A stretch of DNA of 64,000 nucleotides from Zoogloea sp016790385 (lineage in GTDB: Bacteria; Pseudomonadota; Gammaproteobacteria; Burkholderiales; Rhodocyclaceae): assembly GCF_041916735.1 (NCBI RefSeq), contig NZ_JAYRYY010000001.1; one strand, written 5' to 3'. The notes beneath the pieces were generated by a model. It saw only the letters and a program-made list of their open reading frames with translations, searched no databases and was not told the DNA's origin. The translations under genes were made by a program, and so were the position numbers. Shown here piece by piece: positions 42,794-52,260 of the stretch (the first letter of the stretch is position 1; every line of letters starts with the position of its first letter).

Positions 42794-45181
42794 ATGGTCA
42801 GCCAAACCCGCCACCGCATCACCCACGCCCTGCACCGGGCGGAAGAGTGGATCTTTGCCAATCCGAAGATCGTCCTTGCCCTCATCCTGGTCATCACCGC
42901 GCTGTTCGGCGCGGCCCTGCCGAAGCTGCGGATCTATTCCGACTTTGCCGACCTGCTGCCCCAGAACCACCCCTACATCCAGACCTACAACCGCCTGAAG
43001 GAGAACTTTGGCGGCGCCAACATGATCGTGATGGCGGTGGAGGTGGAGAAGGGCACCATTTTCAATGACGAAACCCTGGCCCTGATTCACCAGGCCACCC
43101 AGGGCGTGGACAACCTGCCCGGGGTGAACCACAACCTCGTCTCCAGCCTGACCCACCGCACCGCCCGCAAGATCTTCCTGGACGAGCAGGGGGGTTTTGC
43201 CTCCGAGTCCTATTACGACCCGGCCAAGTCCACCCGCACTGTGGCCGAGCTGGAACAGCTGAAAAAGGACGTGATCGCCAACCCGACGATCTTCGGCCTG
43301 CTGGTGTCGCCGGATCTGAAGGCGGCGTTGATCAAGGCCCAGCTCAACGAGGCCGACATCGACTACCCGAAGACCTTTGAGGCCTTGCAGAAGGTCCGTG
43401 AGTCCCTCAGCGTCCCCGGCCACACCATCCACGTTACCGGCAACCCCGTGCTCACGGGCTGGGTGTACACCTACCTCAACCAGATCGTCGAGATCCTGGC
43501 CTGGACCCTGGCCCTGATCACGGTGCTGCTGATCGTGTACTTCCGGCGCTTCTATGGCATCGCCCTGCCGCTGCTGGGGATCGCCCTGTCCACCATCTGG
43601 GGCCTGGGCTTCATGGCGATGATGGGCATCAACCTGGAGCCCCTGTCCCTGCCCATCCCCTTCCTCATCGCCGCCCGCGCCACGTCCCACGGGGTGCAGC
43701 TGGTGGTGCGCTATTACGAGGAGCTGGCCATCGTCAAGAACGGCCAGAAGGCGGCACGCAACGCCCTGGATGCCCTGTTCCGGCCGGGCTCCCTGGCCAT
43801 CATCATCGACGCGGTGGGCATTGCCGTGCTGGTGCTGGGGGCGGCGCCCTTCAACCACAAGCTGGGTGTGGCGGCGGGCTTCTGGGGCTTCTCGGTGATC
43901 TTCACGGTGCACTTCATGGTGCCCCTGGCCCTCACCGTGCTCCCCGCCCCGAAGAACACCGTGAACGCCAACGAAGGCGTGCGCAACTTCCTGGGTGCGG
44001 CCATGGCGCGCACCGGTGGTACGGACGGCGGCGCCCGCAGCATCCTGCTTCTGACGCTGATCGGTGCAGTTGGCGGCCTGTATTTCGTGAGCAAGGTGCA
44101 GCTGGGTGAATCGGAGCCCGGCTCACCGCTGCTCCACACCCACCACGACTACAACGTATCCACCAAGGCCATCAACACGCGCTTCCCCGGCTCGGAAGAA
44201 CTGCACGTGCTGATGCGCACCGATGACAAGGGCGGCATCAAGCGCCCCGAGGTGATGGCCGCCATCGAGCGCTTCCAGGCCCATATGTTGTCCGACCCGA
44301 CCCTGGGCGGCGCCAAGGCGATTCCCGGCGTGCTGCGGGTGGTCAACAAGCTCACCCACAACGATGACCCGCGCTGGATGCAGGTGCCCGACACGGCCGA
44401 TGAAGTGGGTGGGCTGATGTTCGCCTACATGGCTGCCAGCCCCATCCCCGGTGCCCTGAAGGAGTTTGTGAACGCCGACGAGAACGAGGCGAACATGGTC
44501 TTCTATTACAAGGACCACCAGGCCGACACCATCAACCGGGTGGTAGCCCTGGCCGAAGAGGGCAAGAAGAAGCTCGAAGCCGAGGTCAAGGGCATCCACA
44601 TCGAGCTGGGCGGCGGCATCGTCGGCGTGACGGCGGCGGGCAACCAGGCGCTCCACACCGACCACATGATCATCATCCCCACCGTGATGATCATCGCCTT
44701 CCTGCTGGTGATGGTTTATTACAGCTCGGTCCATGCGGGCTGGCTGATGGTCCTGCCCATGCTCTTTGCCACCCTGATGACCTACGCCTACATGGGCGCC
44801 GCGGGCATCGGCATCAACGTCAACACCGTGCCGGTGATCGCCGTCGGTGTGGGGGTGGGTATCGACTACGCGGTGTACTTCATGGACCGCATCCGCGAGG
44901 AGTTCGCGGTGCTCCAGGACATCAAGCAGGCGGTGATCCGCGCCGTGGCCACCACGGGCTACGCGGTGTCCTTCACCGCCATCACCCTCATCGCGGGCGT
45001 GGTGATGTGGATCTTCATGTCGGATCTGCGCTTCCAGTCAGATGCGGCGGTCCTCCTGTCTTTCATGCTCATCGTCAATGCCATCGCCGCGGTGCTCATC
45101 GTGCCGTCCTGGTGCGTGGTCTTCAAACCCAAGTTCGTCACGGCCGCCCACTACGACGAGGACGGCGTGCTGGAAACCTGA
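42794..45181 (+). CDS. RND superfamily (MMPL/HpnN-type) transporter
   Basis: Inner-membrane pump of 795 residues with the RND layout: one helix, a large periplasmic domain, five or six helices, then the repeat of that unit. The start is ATG 42794; the frame is open upstream only inside the lipoprotein gene. The second half has the MMPL motif GVGVGIDYAVYFMDRIREEF and the first IPFLIAARATSHGVQLVVRYYEE. These eukaryotic-patched-like pumps move lipids and other hydrophobic compounds and do not need the HlyD-type adaptor of drug pumps. It is co-oriented with DUF1302 and DUF1329 genes. Direction of transport and substrate are unknown. Confidence 0.9.
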   Translation: MVSQTRHRITHALHRAEEWIFANPKIVLALILVITALFGAALPKLRIYSDFADLLPQNHPYIQTYNRLKENFGGANMIVMAVEVEKGTIFNDETLALIHQATQGVDNLPGVNHNLVSSLTHRTARKIFLDEQGGFASESYYDPAKSTRTVAELEQLKKDVIANPTIFGLLVSPDLKAALIKAQLNEADIDYPKTFEALQKVRESLSVPGHTIHVTGNPVLTGWVYTYLNQIVEILAWTLALITVLLIVYFRRFYGIALPLLGIALSTIWGLGFMAMMGINLEPLSLPIPFLIAARATSHGVQLVVRYYEELAIVKNGQKAARNALDALFRPGSLAIIIDAVGIAVLVLGAAPFNHKLGVAAGFWGFSVIFTVHFMVPLALTVLPAPKNTVNANEGVRNFLGAAMARTGGTDGGARSILLLTLIGAVGGLYFVSKVQLGESEPGSPLLHTHHDYNVSTKAINTRFPGSEELHVLMRTDDKGGIKRPEVMAAIERFQAHMLSDPTLGGAKAIPGVLRVVNKLTHNDDPRWMQVPDTADEVGGLMFAYMAASPIPGALKEFVNADENEANMVFYYKDHQADTINRVVALAEEGKKKLEAEVKGIHIELGGGIVGVTAAGNQALHTDHMIIIPTVMIIAFLLVMVYYSSVHAGWLMVLPMLFATLMTYAYMGAAGIGINVNTVPVIAVGVGVGIDYAVYFMDRIREEFAVLQDIKQAVIRAVATTGYAVSFTAITLIAGVVMWIFMSDLRFQSDAAVLLSFMLIVNAIAAVLIVPSWCVVFKPKFVTAAHYDEDGVLET

Positions 45182-45261
45182 TCAAGGAGGCAGCAACCCA
45201 GCAATTCAAGGGAGGGCGGCCGGGGGACGGCCGCAATCGACATAACCAAGGAGGAGACACC

Positions 45262-47259
45262 ATGAAGAACAGATCAAGCCGGAAGACACCGGCCCTCAGC
45301 CTGACTGCCCTGGCGGTGGCCGCCGCGCTGCCGGCCTTCGCCCAGGACAACCTGCCCGACATGGGCAGTTCAAGCGAACCGTGGCAGGTGGACACCTACT
45401 ACGAAAACCACACCGCCTTCCGTGGCCGCGATGACACGGGCAAGGTGGTCGGCCTGTCCAAGTTCCGCAACACGCTTCAGGTGGAGGCCGACAAGAAGCT
45501 CTCGGGCGGTTGGGTCTTCCACAGCGTGCTGCGCGGCAGCTGGGATGGCGTGTACCGCATGAACAAGGGCCAGTACGGGGAGGACGCCGGAGGTGCCATC
45601 GGAGCCCAGAGCACCCTGGGTGGCAGCCTGACCGACGTGCCCTGGGGCACCACCTCGCCGGCCGGCCCGATCGGCTATAGCGCGGTGTCGAGCTTGGGCT
45701 ATCCGGGGGCGGCAGGTAACAAGTTCCTGGATTCCTACCCCAACAACCCCAACGAGGGCCTGCGCGTGTTGGGGGATCGTTGGCACAAGGTGAACGGCGG
45801 CGTGGCCTTTGCCACCCCGGTGCGCCCCTGCAACGTGGACAAGCGTGGCTGTACCGACTTTGGCGGCTATGGCGACAAGAGCACCAGCGACCTGGAGTTT
45901 CCCGAGTTCAACAGCCGCCTTGATTTCCTGCGCGAGGCCTACGTCAAGAACAGCTTCGACATCGGCGGTGGCCAGGAGCTCTTCCTGAAGCTGGGCAAGC
46001 AGCAGGTGGTGTGGGGCCGTACCGACCTGTTCCGTGTGCTCGACGTGATCAACCCTGTCGATTACTCGCGCAACAACATCTACGACGAGCTTCAGGACAT
46101 TCGCATCCCCATGTGGATCGCCCAGGCCGAATGGCGCATGGGGGCGTCCGAATCCATGCAGGACCGCAACCTGCAGCTGATCTGGAACGTGGACCAGTTC
46201 CGCGCCAACAACCTGGGCCAGTGCGGCACCGCCAACGTGGCCCTGGATGCCGGCTGCTTCTTCCGCGGCATGCGCACCTTGTGGGACTACGGTGGCACCG
46301 TGTCGAACTTTGCGAACGTCGGCCCCGACACTTACCTGGCCACCAACTTTGGCCCGGGTCAGATTGGTCTGGCCAATGTGAACCTGCCCAAGTGGAGCCT
46401 GGCCAACACCCAGATCGGCGCCAAGTTTGAAGGCGTGACCATGGGCGGGCTGAACTTCTCCCTGAACGCCCTGCATTACCGCTCCCAGCTGCCGTCCCTG
46501 CATGGGGGCAAGCGTGCCACCAACTCCTTCACCGGGCAGTACCAGAACGCCTGGCCCTACCTGATCTCCTTCGACATGGAGTTCCCGCGCGTCAATCTGC
46601 TGGGTGGCTCCATGGACTTCCAGTCCGAGGCCCTGGGGGCGGCCTTCCGCTTCGAGGGTGCCATGACCTGGGGTGAGGAGTTTGCCAACACCAACCGGGA
46701 GCAGCTGTATTCGAAGAACCGGGTGTGGCGCAGCGTGATCGGTATTGACCGGCCGACCTTTGTGCCCTGGATCAACCCGCACCGCACCACCCTGTTCTCG
46801 GCTCAGCTGTTCTGGCAGCACATCTTCGACCACGAGCGCGAGAACGGCGGTGTCGGCGAGCGGGGTATCCCCGACTTCAAGGACAACGTGATCGGCACCC
46901 TGCTGATGAAGGGCTTCCTGGCCGGAGACCGGATCAGCCCGCAGCTGATCATTGCCCGGGACTTCCGCTCCCGCACCCACGCCATCGCGCCGGCCCTGGA
47001 GTGGAGCACTACCGACAAGCTCAAGTTCACCTTCGGTGCCAACTTCAAGGGCGGCTCCAACGGTGGCAACAGCTTTGACGACTGTCGCTCCTGCAACCCC
47101 TTCGCACCCTATACCTCGGGCACCTATCCGGGTGATCCGATGGTGGCCTATTCCCGCGGCCTCTCCGGCATGGAGCCCCTGGGCCGCTTCCGCGCAGGCC
47201 CCATCGGCTCCGCCATCCGGGAAGACGAGATCTTCCTGACCATGCGCTACAAATTCTGA
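45262..47259 (+). CDS. DUF1302 outer-membrane protein
   Basis: Protein of 665 residues with a signal peptide (ending LPAFAQD). A long region rich in alternating polar and aromatic residues follows, and the chain ends in a beta-barrel-type terminal aromatic (MRYKF). This matches DUF1302, a family of probable outer-membrane channels found beside DUF1329 and RND genes in degraders of hydrophobic organics. Two closely placed cysteine pairs (RPCNVDKRGC, DDCRSC) could form disulfides in loops. The start is ATG 45262 behind AAGGAGGAGAC. It precedes the DUF1329 gene by 17 bases. Confidence 0.87.
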   Translation: MKNRSSRKTPALSLTALAVAAALPAFAQDNLPDMGSSSEPWQVDTYYENHTAFRGRDDTGKVVGLSKFRNTLQVEADKKLSGGWVFHSVLRGSWDGVYRMNKGQYGEDAGGAIGAQSTLGGSLTDVPWGTTSPAGPIGYSAVSSLGYPGAAGNKFLDSYPNNPNEGLRVLGDRWHKVNGGVAFATPVRPCNVDKRGCTDFGGYGDKSTSDLEFPEFNSRLDFLREAYVKNSFDIGGGQELFLKLGKQQVVWGRTDLFRVLDVINPVDYSRNNIYDELQDIRIPMWIAQAEWRMGASESMQDRNLQLIWNVDQFRANNLGQCGTANVALDAGCFFRGMRTLWDYGGTVSNFANVGPDTYLATNFGPGQIGLANVNLPKWSLANTQIGAKFEGVTMGGLNFSLNALHYRSQLPSLHGGKRATNSFTGQYQNAWPYLISFDMEFPRVNLLGGSMDFQSEALGAAFRFEGAMTWGEEFANTNREQLYSKNRVWRSVIGIDRPTFVPWINPHRTTLFSAQLFWQHIFDHERENGGVGERGIPDFKDNVIGTLLMKGFLAGDRISPQLIIARDFRSRTHAIAPALEWSTTDKLKFTFGANFKGGSNGGNSFDDCRSCNPFAPYTSGTYPGDPMVAYSRGLSGMEPLGRFRAGPIGSAIREDEIFLTMRYKF

Positions 47260-47276
47260 TCGAGGAGACACAGACA

Positions 47277-48584
47277 ATGAAGAAGACCATCATCGCCACC
47301 ACCCTTGCCCTGTTTGCTGCCGGCGTCGCCCAGGCCGCCACCGAGGCGGACGTGGAGAACACTTTCAACCCGTACAAGGGCGGTTTTCCGAAAGTGGCCG
47401 GCCTCAGTGCGGGCACGGTGATCAACAAAGCCAATGCCGACCAGTTCAAGGACGCCATTCCGGCCGGTGTGTTCAAGCTCCTCAAGGAAGGCCAGTTCGA
47501 GATCAAGGTGGGCCCGACCACCCAGTTCGAGCTCTCGAAGGCTTACATCGAGGCCACCCGCAAGAACCTGGGCAAGACCAAGCTCGGCCCCAAGAACGGC
47601 GACATCGAGGGCTACGTGGCCGGCCGCCCCTTCGTGGAAGAGCCCGATGCCAAAGACCCCCGCGCCGGCGAGAAACTGGCCTGGAACTACAAGTACGGGG
47701 TGAACTGGGGTGACGGCGCCGCCATCTCCCCGTTCTACTGGAAGTACCGCAACATGCAGAGCGGCCAGGTGGAAAAGACCATCAAGTTCAACTTCCACTT
47801 CCTCAACTTCAAGCACCGGGTGAAGGATGCGCCGGTGCCTGAAGTCACGCCCAACCCGTCCGAACTCTTCCGCGCCATCTACGTGAAGGCCCTGGACCCG
47901 CAGGATCTGAAGAACACCCAGCTCCTGATCCAGCGCTACGAGGATGACCAGAAGCTCGACGATGCCTACCTCTACCTGGGCTTCCAGCGTCGCGTGCGCC
48001 GTCTCGCCACCGGGCAGACCACCGATGCCTTCCTCGGCTCCGACCTGATGATCGAGGACTTCGAAGGCTACAACGGCCGCATCTCCGACATGAAGTGGAC
48101 CTACAAGGGCACCAAGAACGTGATCCTGCCCATGTGGAACCACAACGAGCTGAAGCTGGCCGCCGACATGCCGGCCGAAGGTGATGGCTACAAGTACGTG
48201 AACTTCGGCGGGCAGGGCGGCTGCTTCCACGAAGGCACCTGGCAGCTGCGCAAGGTGTATGTGCTGGAGGCCGCACCGGTCAACGCCAACCACCCGGTCA
48301 GCAAGCGCGTCTTCTACATGGATGCCCAGCTCGGCAACCTCAACGGTGCCAACGAGATCTACGACCGCAAGGGCGAGCTGTGGAAGGTCTTCATGGTCGG
48401 CAAGTCCCATCCGGACAGCCATCTGCCCATCAACAAGGGCTCCGGCATCGGCATCGACGACGCCTTCTCGATGGTGGACGTGCAGAGCAAGCACTGCACC
48501 ACCGGCCAGTTCAAGGGCCAGGTCGATCCCAAGCTGAACCCGCCCTCCATGTTCCAGGTGCAGTACATGCGCGGCGGCGACTGA
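47277..48584 (+). CDS. DUF1329 (LolA-like fold) exported protein
   Basis: Periplasmic or outer-membrane-associated protein, 435 residues, with signal peptide MKKTIIATTLALFAAGVAQA. DUF1329 proteins are predicted to have a LolB/LppX-like fold and to carry hydrophobic ligands across the periplasm, in partnership with DUF1302 and RND proteins. Segments such as PMWNHNELKLAADMPAEGDG and RRVRRLATGQTTDAFLGSDL are typical. It ends the membrane cluster and is followed by a strong hairpin. A degraded copy of its 3' end lies 200 bases downstream. Confidence 0.88.
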   Translation: MKKTIIATTLALFAAGVAQAATEADVENTFNPYKGGFPKVAGLSAGTVINKANADQFKDAIPAGVFKLLKEGQFEIKVGPTTQFELSKAYIEATRKNLGKTKLGPKNGDIEGYVAGRPFVEEPDAKDPRAGEKLAWNYKYGVNWGDGAAISPFYWKYRNMQSGQVEKTIKFNFHFLNFKHRVKDAPVPEVTPNPSELFRAIYVKALDPQDLKNTQLLIQRYEDDQKLDDAYLYLGFQRRVRRLATGQTTDAFLGSDLMIEDFEGYNGRISDMKWTYKGTKNVILPMWNHNELKLAADMPAEGDGYKYVNFGGQGGCFHEGTWQLRKVYVLEAAPVNANHPVSKRVFYMDAQLGNLNGANEIYDRKGELWKVFMVGKSHPDSHLPINKGSGIGIDDAFSMVDVQSKHCTTGQFKGQVDPKLNPPSMFQVQYMRGGD

Positions 48585-48606
48585 TCCTGATCTGAAGCCT
48601 TGATGT

Positions 48607-48640
48607 ACAACGGCCGGTGGAGCGATTCACCGGCCGTTGT
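48607..48640 (+). terminator. Hairpin terminator after the DUF1329 gene
   Basis: A perfect thirteen-base-pair stem (ACAACGGCCGGTG with CACCGGCCGTTGT) around an eight-base loop, followed by CATT. It closes the membrane cluster. Confidence 0.8.
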
Positions 48641-48785
48641 CATTGGGGCGTGAGGTGATCCAGCGGACCGATGTGGAACGCATTCGACCCCGCGGACAAG
48701 GATGGGCGCCCTGGCCCGCAGCCATCGCCCAACTCCCCGCGAGAATCATTGCCAGGCTGACGCCGAGATCAACTTCGAACGGGAC

Positions 48786-48884
48786 CAGAGCAAGCACTGC
48801 ACTACCGGCCAGTTCAAGGGCCAGCTCAATCCCAGGCTGAGCGCCCCGTCACTACCTGCGCGTCGGCGATTGGTCGCCGCGTGA
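48786..48884 (+). pseudogene. Remnant of a second DUF1329 gene (3' end)
   Basis: The frame from 48786 reads QSKHCTTGQFKGQLNPRLSAP, nearly the same as QSKHCTTGQFKGQVDPKLNPP close to the end of the intact DUF1329 protein. DNA identity runs through about 60 bases from 48784. After that a small deletion shifts the frame: in the next frame the sequence reads YLRVGDW, matching the family's usual C-terminus. Sequence before 48780 shows no further match that I can see, so this is a truncated duplicate rather than a gene. The rest of 48641-48919 holds no gene that I can support. Confidence 0.75.
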
Positions 48885-48919
48885 CGAGGGGAGGGCGTGC
48901 CGCATTTGCGATCGGTGCT

Positions 48920-49702
48920 CTAGCGGCTGTTTCGCGCGGCGGACAGAAATGCCTCCAGCAGGGGCGAGCAGTCGAGCAGGTCTTCCCTGCCGGGGGTGTG
49001 GAATTCGGGATGCCACTGCACACCGACCACGAAATCGGTTCCCGAGTGGCGAATGGCTTCGATCATCCCGTCCTCCGAGGCCACCGCTTCAACCACCAGA
49101 TTGCGCCCCAGGCTGCGCACGCACTGGTGGTGGATCGACACCACCTCACCCCCGTCGGCCTGTCCGAACCAGTGGGCGAAGCGTCCGTCCTCAAGGAAAC
49201 GTACACCGTGACTGTGCCGGTCGTAGGCCTCCGCCTGATGTCGGCTTGCGTCGGTGAATTGGCTCGGAATGTCCTGGTAGAGCGAGCCGCCAAAGGCCAC
49301 GTTGATCAGCTGCATGCCGCGGCAGATCCCGAGCACGGGTTTGCCGGCCTCGACGAACTCATGGAGAAGCTCCATCTCGTAGGCGTCGCGCACCCGGTCG
49401 CCCGCCCAATCGACGTGCAGGGGCTCCTCGCCATAGGCCTCGGGGCTTACGTCCGCTCCGCCTTGCAGCACCAGCCCGTCCAGGTACTCGGCGTAGTCCC
49501 GAAGACGGATGTTGCTGCGATGAATGGGGCCGTCCTTGAGGATGGAGGGCACCATCAACACGAGCACATCCCGCGACATCACCCACTGGGCGATGGATTG
49601 TTCCAGCACCTGCAAGGTCTTGGATTCGATGCCGGTGGCGCCCTGCCGTGGATGAAAGAGGCGCGCCGACAGCCCGATGCGGATGGTCTTGTTCCTGCTC
49701 AT
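48920..49702 (-). CDS. Class I glutamine amidotransferase-like hydrolase (gamma-glutamyl-GABA hydrolase/PuuD family)
   Basis: Peptidase C26 family protein, 260 residues. The nucleophile elbow is GICRGMQ, and the catalytic histidine and glutamate are in VGVQWHPEFH. Family landmarks are LQGGADVSP near residue 80 and SIHHQCVR after it. PuuD enzymes cleave gamma-glutamyl-GABA in putrescine use, and close relatives act on other gamma-glutamyl amides formed from aromatic or alkyl amines. The gene stands alone with a near-perfect promoter upstream (49774-49802), so the partner pathway is not visible and the substrate remains open. Confidence 0.85.
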   Translation of the reverse strand: MSRNKTIRIGLSARLFHPRQGATGIESKTLQVLEQSIAQWVMSRDVLVLMVPSILKDGPIHRSNIRLRDYAEYLDGLVLQGGADVSPEAYGEEPLHVDWAGDRVRDAYEMELLHEFVEAGKPVLGICRGMQLINVAFGGSLYQDIPSQFTDASRHQAEAYDRHSHGVRFLEDGRFAHWFGQADGGEVVSIHHQCVRSLGRNLVVEAVASEDGMIEAIRHSGTDFVVGVQWHPEFHTPGREDLLDCSPLLEAFLSAARNSR

Positions 49703-49773
49703 GGTCGGCTCCTGATCGTGGGGAAGGGGCGGGTGCCCCTAAAGGTGGGAATGGTTGTTGTCTATTGACATCA

Positions 49774-49802
49774 ATTATATTTGTATAAATATAAATTGCC
49801 AA
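49774..49802 (-). promoter_or_regulatory. Sigma-70 promoter of the amidotransferase-like gene
   Basis: On the minus strand TTGGCA (49802-49797) and TATAAT (49779-49774) are 17 bases apart in a notably A/T-rich patch (about 49760-49800). The start codon is about 70 bases further on. The rest of 49703-50089 shows no gene. A TTGACA on the other strand at 49765 lacks a -10 at a proper distance. Confidence 0.72.
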
Positions 49803-50089
49803 AATCCTGGCTTGCTGCCTGCTTGGCCCATGCCGTGTCGACACGTTCCTGAGCAGGCGGAGGAGAGCGCAACGGCGCGTCCGGGGAAAGGTTTAGGAGC
49901 GAATCGGGTTTCAAGCGCAGCGGCCCTGCGCTCGGTGTCACTTTACCCTGCAACATTTCTCGCCGCGGTGGGCCTCTGTGGCGTTATGCTCGGGTCGGAT
50001 CGCCCCCTGCGGTGATCCCTCCGGCGACCCCCGAACGCTGCTTTCGGCGGGCCCGCCATTCCCGGACAAGACAAAAGAGAGTTGCAGCC

Positions 50090-51466
50090 ATGGACTATAA
50101 GATCGTCGATGCACAGGTTTCCCCAACAGGGCGTCTGGAAGTCCTGTCCCGGGCCGAAGCGGCCAAACTGTCCGATGAGGGCGGTGGAGGCCTGCATGCC
50201 CTGTACCGCAATTGCTCGCTGGCGGTTCTCAACTGCGGCAATGAACTCGATGATGGCAAAGAGCTGCTTGAGCGCTATCACACCTTCGATATCCAGATTC
50301 AGCAGCGGGCGCGGGGCATCAAGCTCGACATCACCGGGGCGCCGGCCAGCGCCTTCGTGGATGGCGAGATGATCCGTGGCATCCAGGAGCACCTGGTGGC
50401 CGTGCTGCGGGACGTGGTCTATGCCAGCACCGAGATCAGCGGCACCGCCCGTTTCGACTTTTCCACCTCGGAAGGGGTGACCGATGCGGTCTTTCACATC
50501 CTGCGCAACGCCAACGTGCTTCAACCCATCACCCAGCCCAACGTGGTGGTGTGCTGGGGCGGCCATTCCATCAAGCAGGAAGAGTACGAATACACCAAGC
50601 TGGTGGGCTACCAACTCGGCCTGCGCGGGCTGAACGTGTGCACCGGCTGCGGCCCGGGTGCCATGAAGGGCCCCATGAAAGGTGCCGCTCTGGCCCATGC
50701 CACCCAGCGCATCACCAACGGGCGCTATCTGGGCTTCACCGAGCCCGGGATCATCGCGGCGGAGGCGCCGAACCCCGTGGTGAACGAGCTGGTGATCCTG
50801 CCCGACGTGGAGAAACGCCTGGAGGCTTTTGTGCGCACCGGCCATGGCATCGTGGTGTTTCCGGGGGGGGTGGGGACGGCGGAAGAGATCCTTTACATTC
50901 TGGGTATCCTGCTCCATCCGGACAACGCCGCGTTGCCCTTCCCGCTGGTGTTCACCGGCCCGCGCAGCGCCGAGGAATACTTCCTGCGCATCGACCGCTT
51001 CATTGCCCAGACGCTTGGCGACGCCGCGCGCCAGCGCTACAAGATCATCATCGACGACCCCCAGGCGGTGGCGCGGGAGATCAACGGGGGCATCATGCAG
51101 GTGCGCGATTTCCGCAAGGAGCAGCGGGACGCTTACTACTTCAACTGGCTGCTCAAGATCGAGCACGAGTTTCAGCAGCCCTTCCGGCCGACCCACGCGC
51201 GCATGCGCAACCTCACTCTGCACCGGCGCCAGCCCACTCACCTGCTGGCCGCCAACCTGCGCCGCGCCTTCTCCGGCGTGGTGGCCGGCAATGTGAAGGA
51301 CGAGGGCATTCGCGAGATCGAGAAGCACGGCCCCTTCGAGATTGCCGGTGAGCCGGAGATCATGGGGCCGATGGATGAGTTGATGGCGTCCTTCGTGGCC
51401 CAGGGGCGCATGAAGCTGCCGGGCAAGACCTACAACCCCTGTTACCGGATCGTGACCGGCGACTGA
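50090..51466 (+). CDS. ppnN: Nucleotide 5'-monophosphate nucleosidase PpnN (LOG family)
   Basis: Cytoplasmic enzyme, 458 residues, hydrolysing purine and pyrimidine monophosphates to base and ribose phosphate; in E. coli it responds to (p)ppGpp. The LOG catalytic motif VFPGGVGTAEE is present, and CTGCGPGAMKGPMKGA is the nucleotide-binding stretch. Length and the extra N- and C-terminal domains match PpnN (YgdH) rather than the short LOG cytokinin enzymes. The start is ATG 50090; the open frame before it has no ribosome site of note. Confidence 0.93.
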   Translation: MDYKIVDAQVSPTGRLEVLSRAEAAKLSDEGGGGLHALYRNCSLAVLNCGNELDDGKELLERYHTFDIQIQQRARGIKLDITGAPASAFVDGEMIRGIQEHLVAVLRDVVYASTEISGTARFDFSTSEGVTDAVFHILRNANVLQPITQPNVVVCWGGHSIKQEEYEYTKLVGYQLGLRGLNVCTGCGPGAMKGPMKGAALAHATQRITNGRYLGFTEPGIIAAEAPNPVVNELVILPDVEKRLEAFVRTGHGIVVFPGGVGTAEEILYILGILLHPDNAALPFPLVFTGPRSAEEYFLRIDRFIAQTLGDAARQRYKIIIDDPQAVAREINGGIMQVRDFRKEQRDAYYFNWLLKIEHEFQQPFRPTHARMRNLTLHRRQPTHLLAANLRRAFSGVVAGNVKDEGIREIEKHGPFEIAGEPEIMGPMDELMASFVAQGRMKLPGKTYNPCYRIVTGD

Positions 51467-51476
51467 GGCAGCGGCT

Positions 51477-52217
51477 TCAGCCCTCCGGAAGCGTGCGCAG
51501 ATCGCCGGTGGGCGCGTGGCCGAAGGCATGGCCGAGCAGGTACTCGACCAGCCTGCGCGCCACCTCGGACGGCGTGCTGAGCTGGCCGTCTGCCTTGAGG
51601 GCGGCAAAGCGTGCTTGCAGGGGAAAGTCGGCCGGATCACTGGCCCGTACTTGCGCCTGCATGGCCGTGTCGATGACGCCCGGCGCGAGGCTGGCGATCC
51701 GCAACCCGGGGCGCCCGTCAAGTCGGGTGGCCTGGGCATGCAGGTCGAGCCCGGCCTTGGTGGCACAGTAGATTCCCCAGCCGGCATAGGCGTTGCGGGC
51801 CGCGCCGCTTGATACATGCAGGATGCGGCGCTCGGCGCAATGCGTGGTGGCCGCGACGAAGGCATTGGCCAGCAGCAGTGGGGCGCCCAGGTTGAGCTGT
51901 ACGGCCGCGGCGATCTGCGCGGCATCCTGTGCGCCGCAGGGGCCGACGGGCTGGACCATTCCCGCGTTGTTGATGAGCAGGGCGTGGCTTGCGTCGGCCA
52001 CAAAGCGGGCCAGGGCGGTGCCGGACAGCCACGTGATCAGGGCGCCGGGGTCGGAAAGGTCGAGGACGTGCTGTTGCAGGGCTTCCGCCCCGGCCTCCGC
52101 CGGAAGCGTGAGGGTGCGCCGGGACAGGCCTAGAACCGGGATGCGTCGGCCGAGCAGTTCGGCGGTCAGCGCGGCACCGAGGCCGGCGCTGTGACCGGTG
52201 ACGATGGCCTTGATCAT
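51477..52217 (-). CDS. Short-chain dehydrogenase/reductase
   Basis: Oxidoreductase of 246 residues with VTGHSAGLG at the N-terminus (a variant of TGxxxGxG), INNAG near 84, a serine in VSSGAARN and the catalytic YCATK. It converges on ppnN, with 10 bases between the stops, and nothing suggests an operon. The NAD(P) preference and substrate cannot be assigned. The closest general type is the YbbO/short sepiapterin-reductase-like group, which is a loose match. Confidence 0.83.
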   Translation of the reverse strand: MIKAIVTGHSAGLGAALTAELLGRRIPVLGLSRRTLTLPAEAGAEALQQHVLDLSDPGALITWLSGTALARFVADASHALLINNAGMVQPVGPCGAQDAAQIAAAVQLNLGAPLLLANAFVAATTHCAERRILHVSSGAARNAYAGWGIYCATKAGLDLHAQATRLDGRPGLRIASLAPGVIDTAMQAQVRASDPADFPLQARFAALKADGQLSTPSEVARRLVEYLLGHAFGHAPTGDLRTLPEG

Positions 52218-52260
52218 GATGAACCCCCTGGGCTGGATGAGCAGGCGATGGTACGCCCGC

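Noticed and set aside
49765..49795. TTGACA on the plus strand as a promoter for ppnN
   Set aside because: TATAAA boxes lie 13 or 19 bases away, not 16-18. The minus-strand promoter in the same patch is a much better match.
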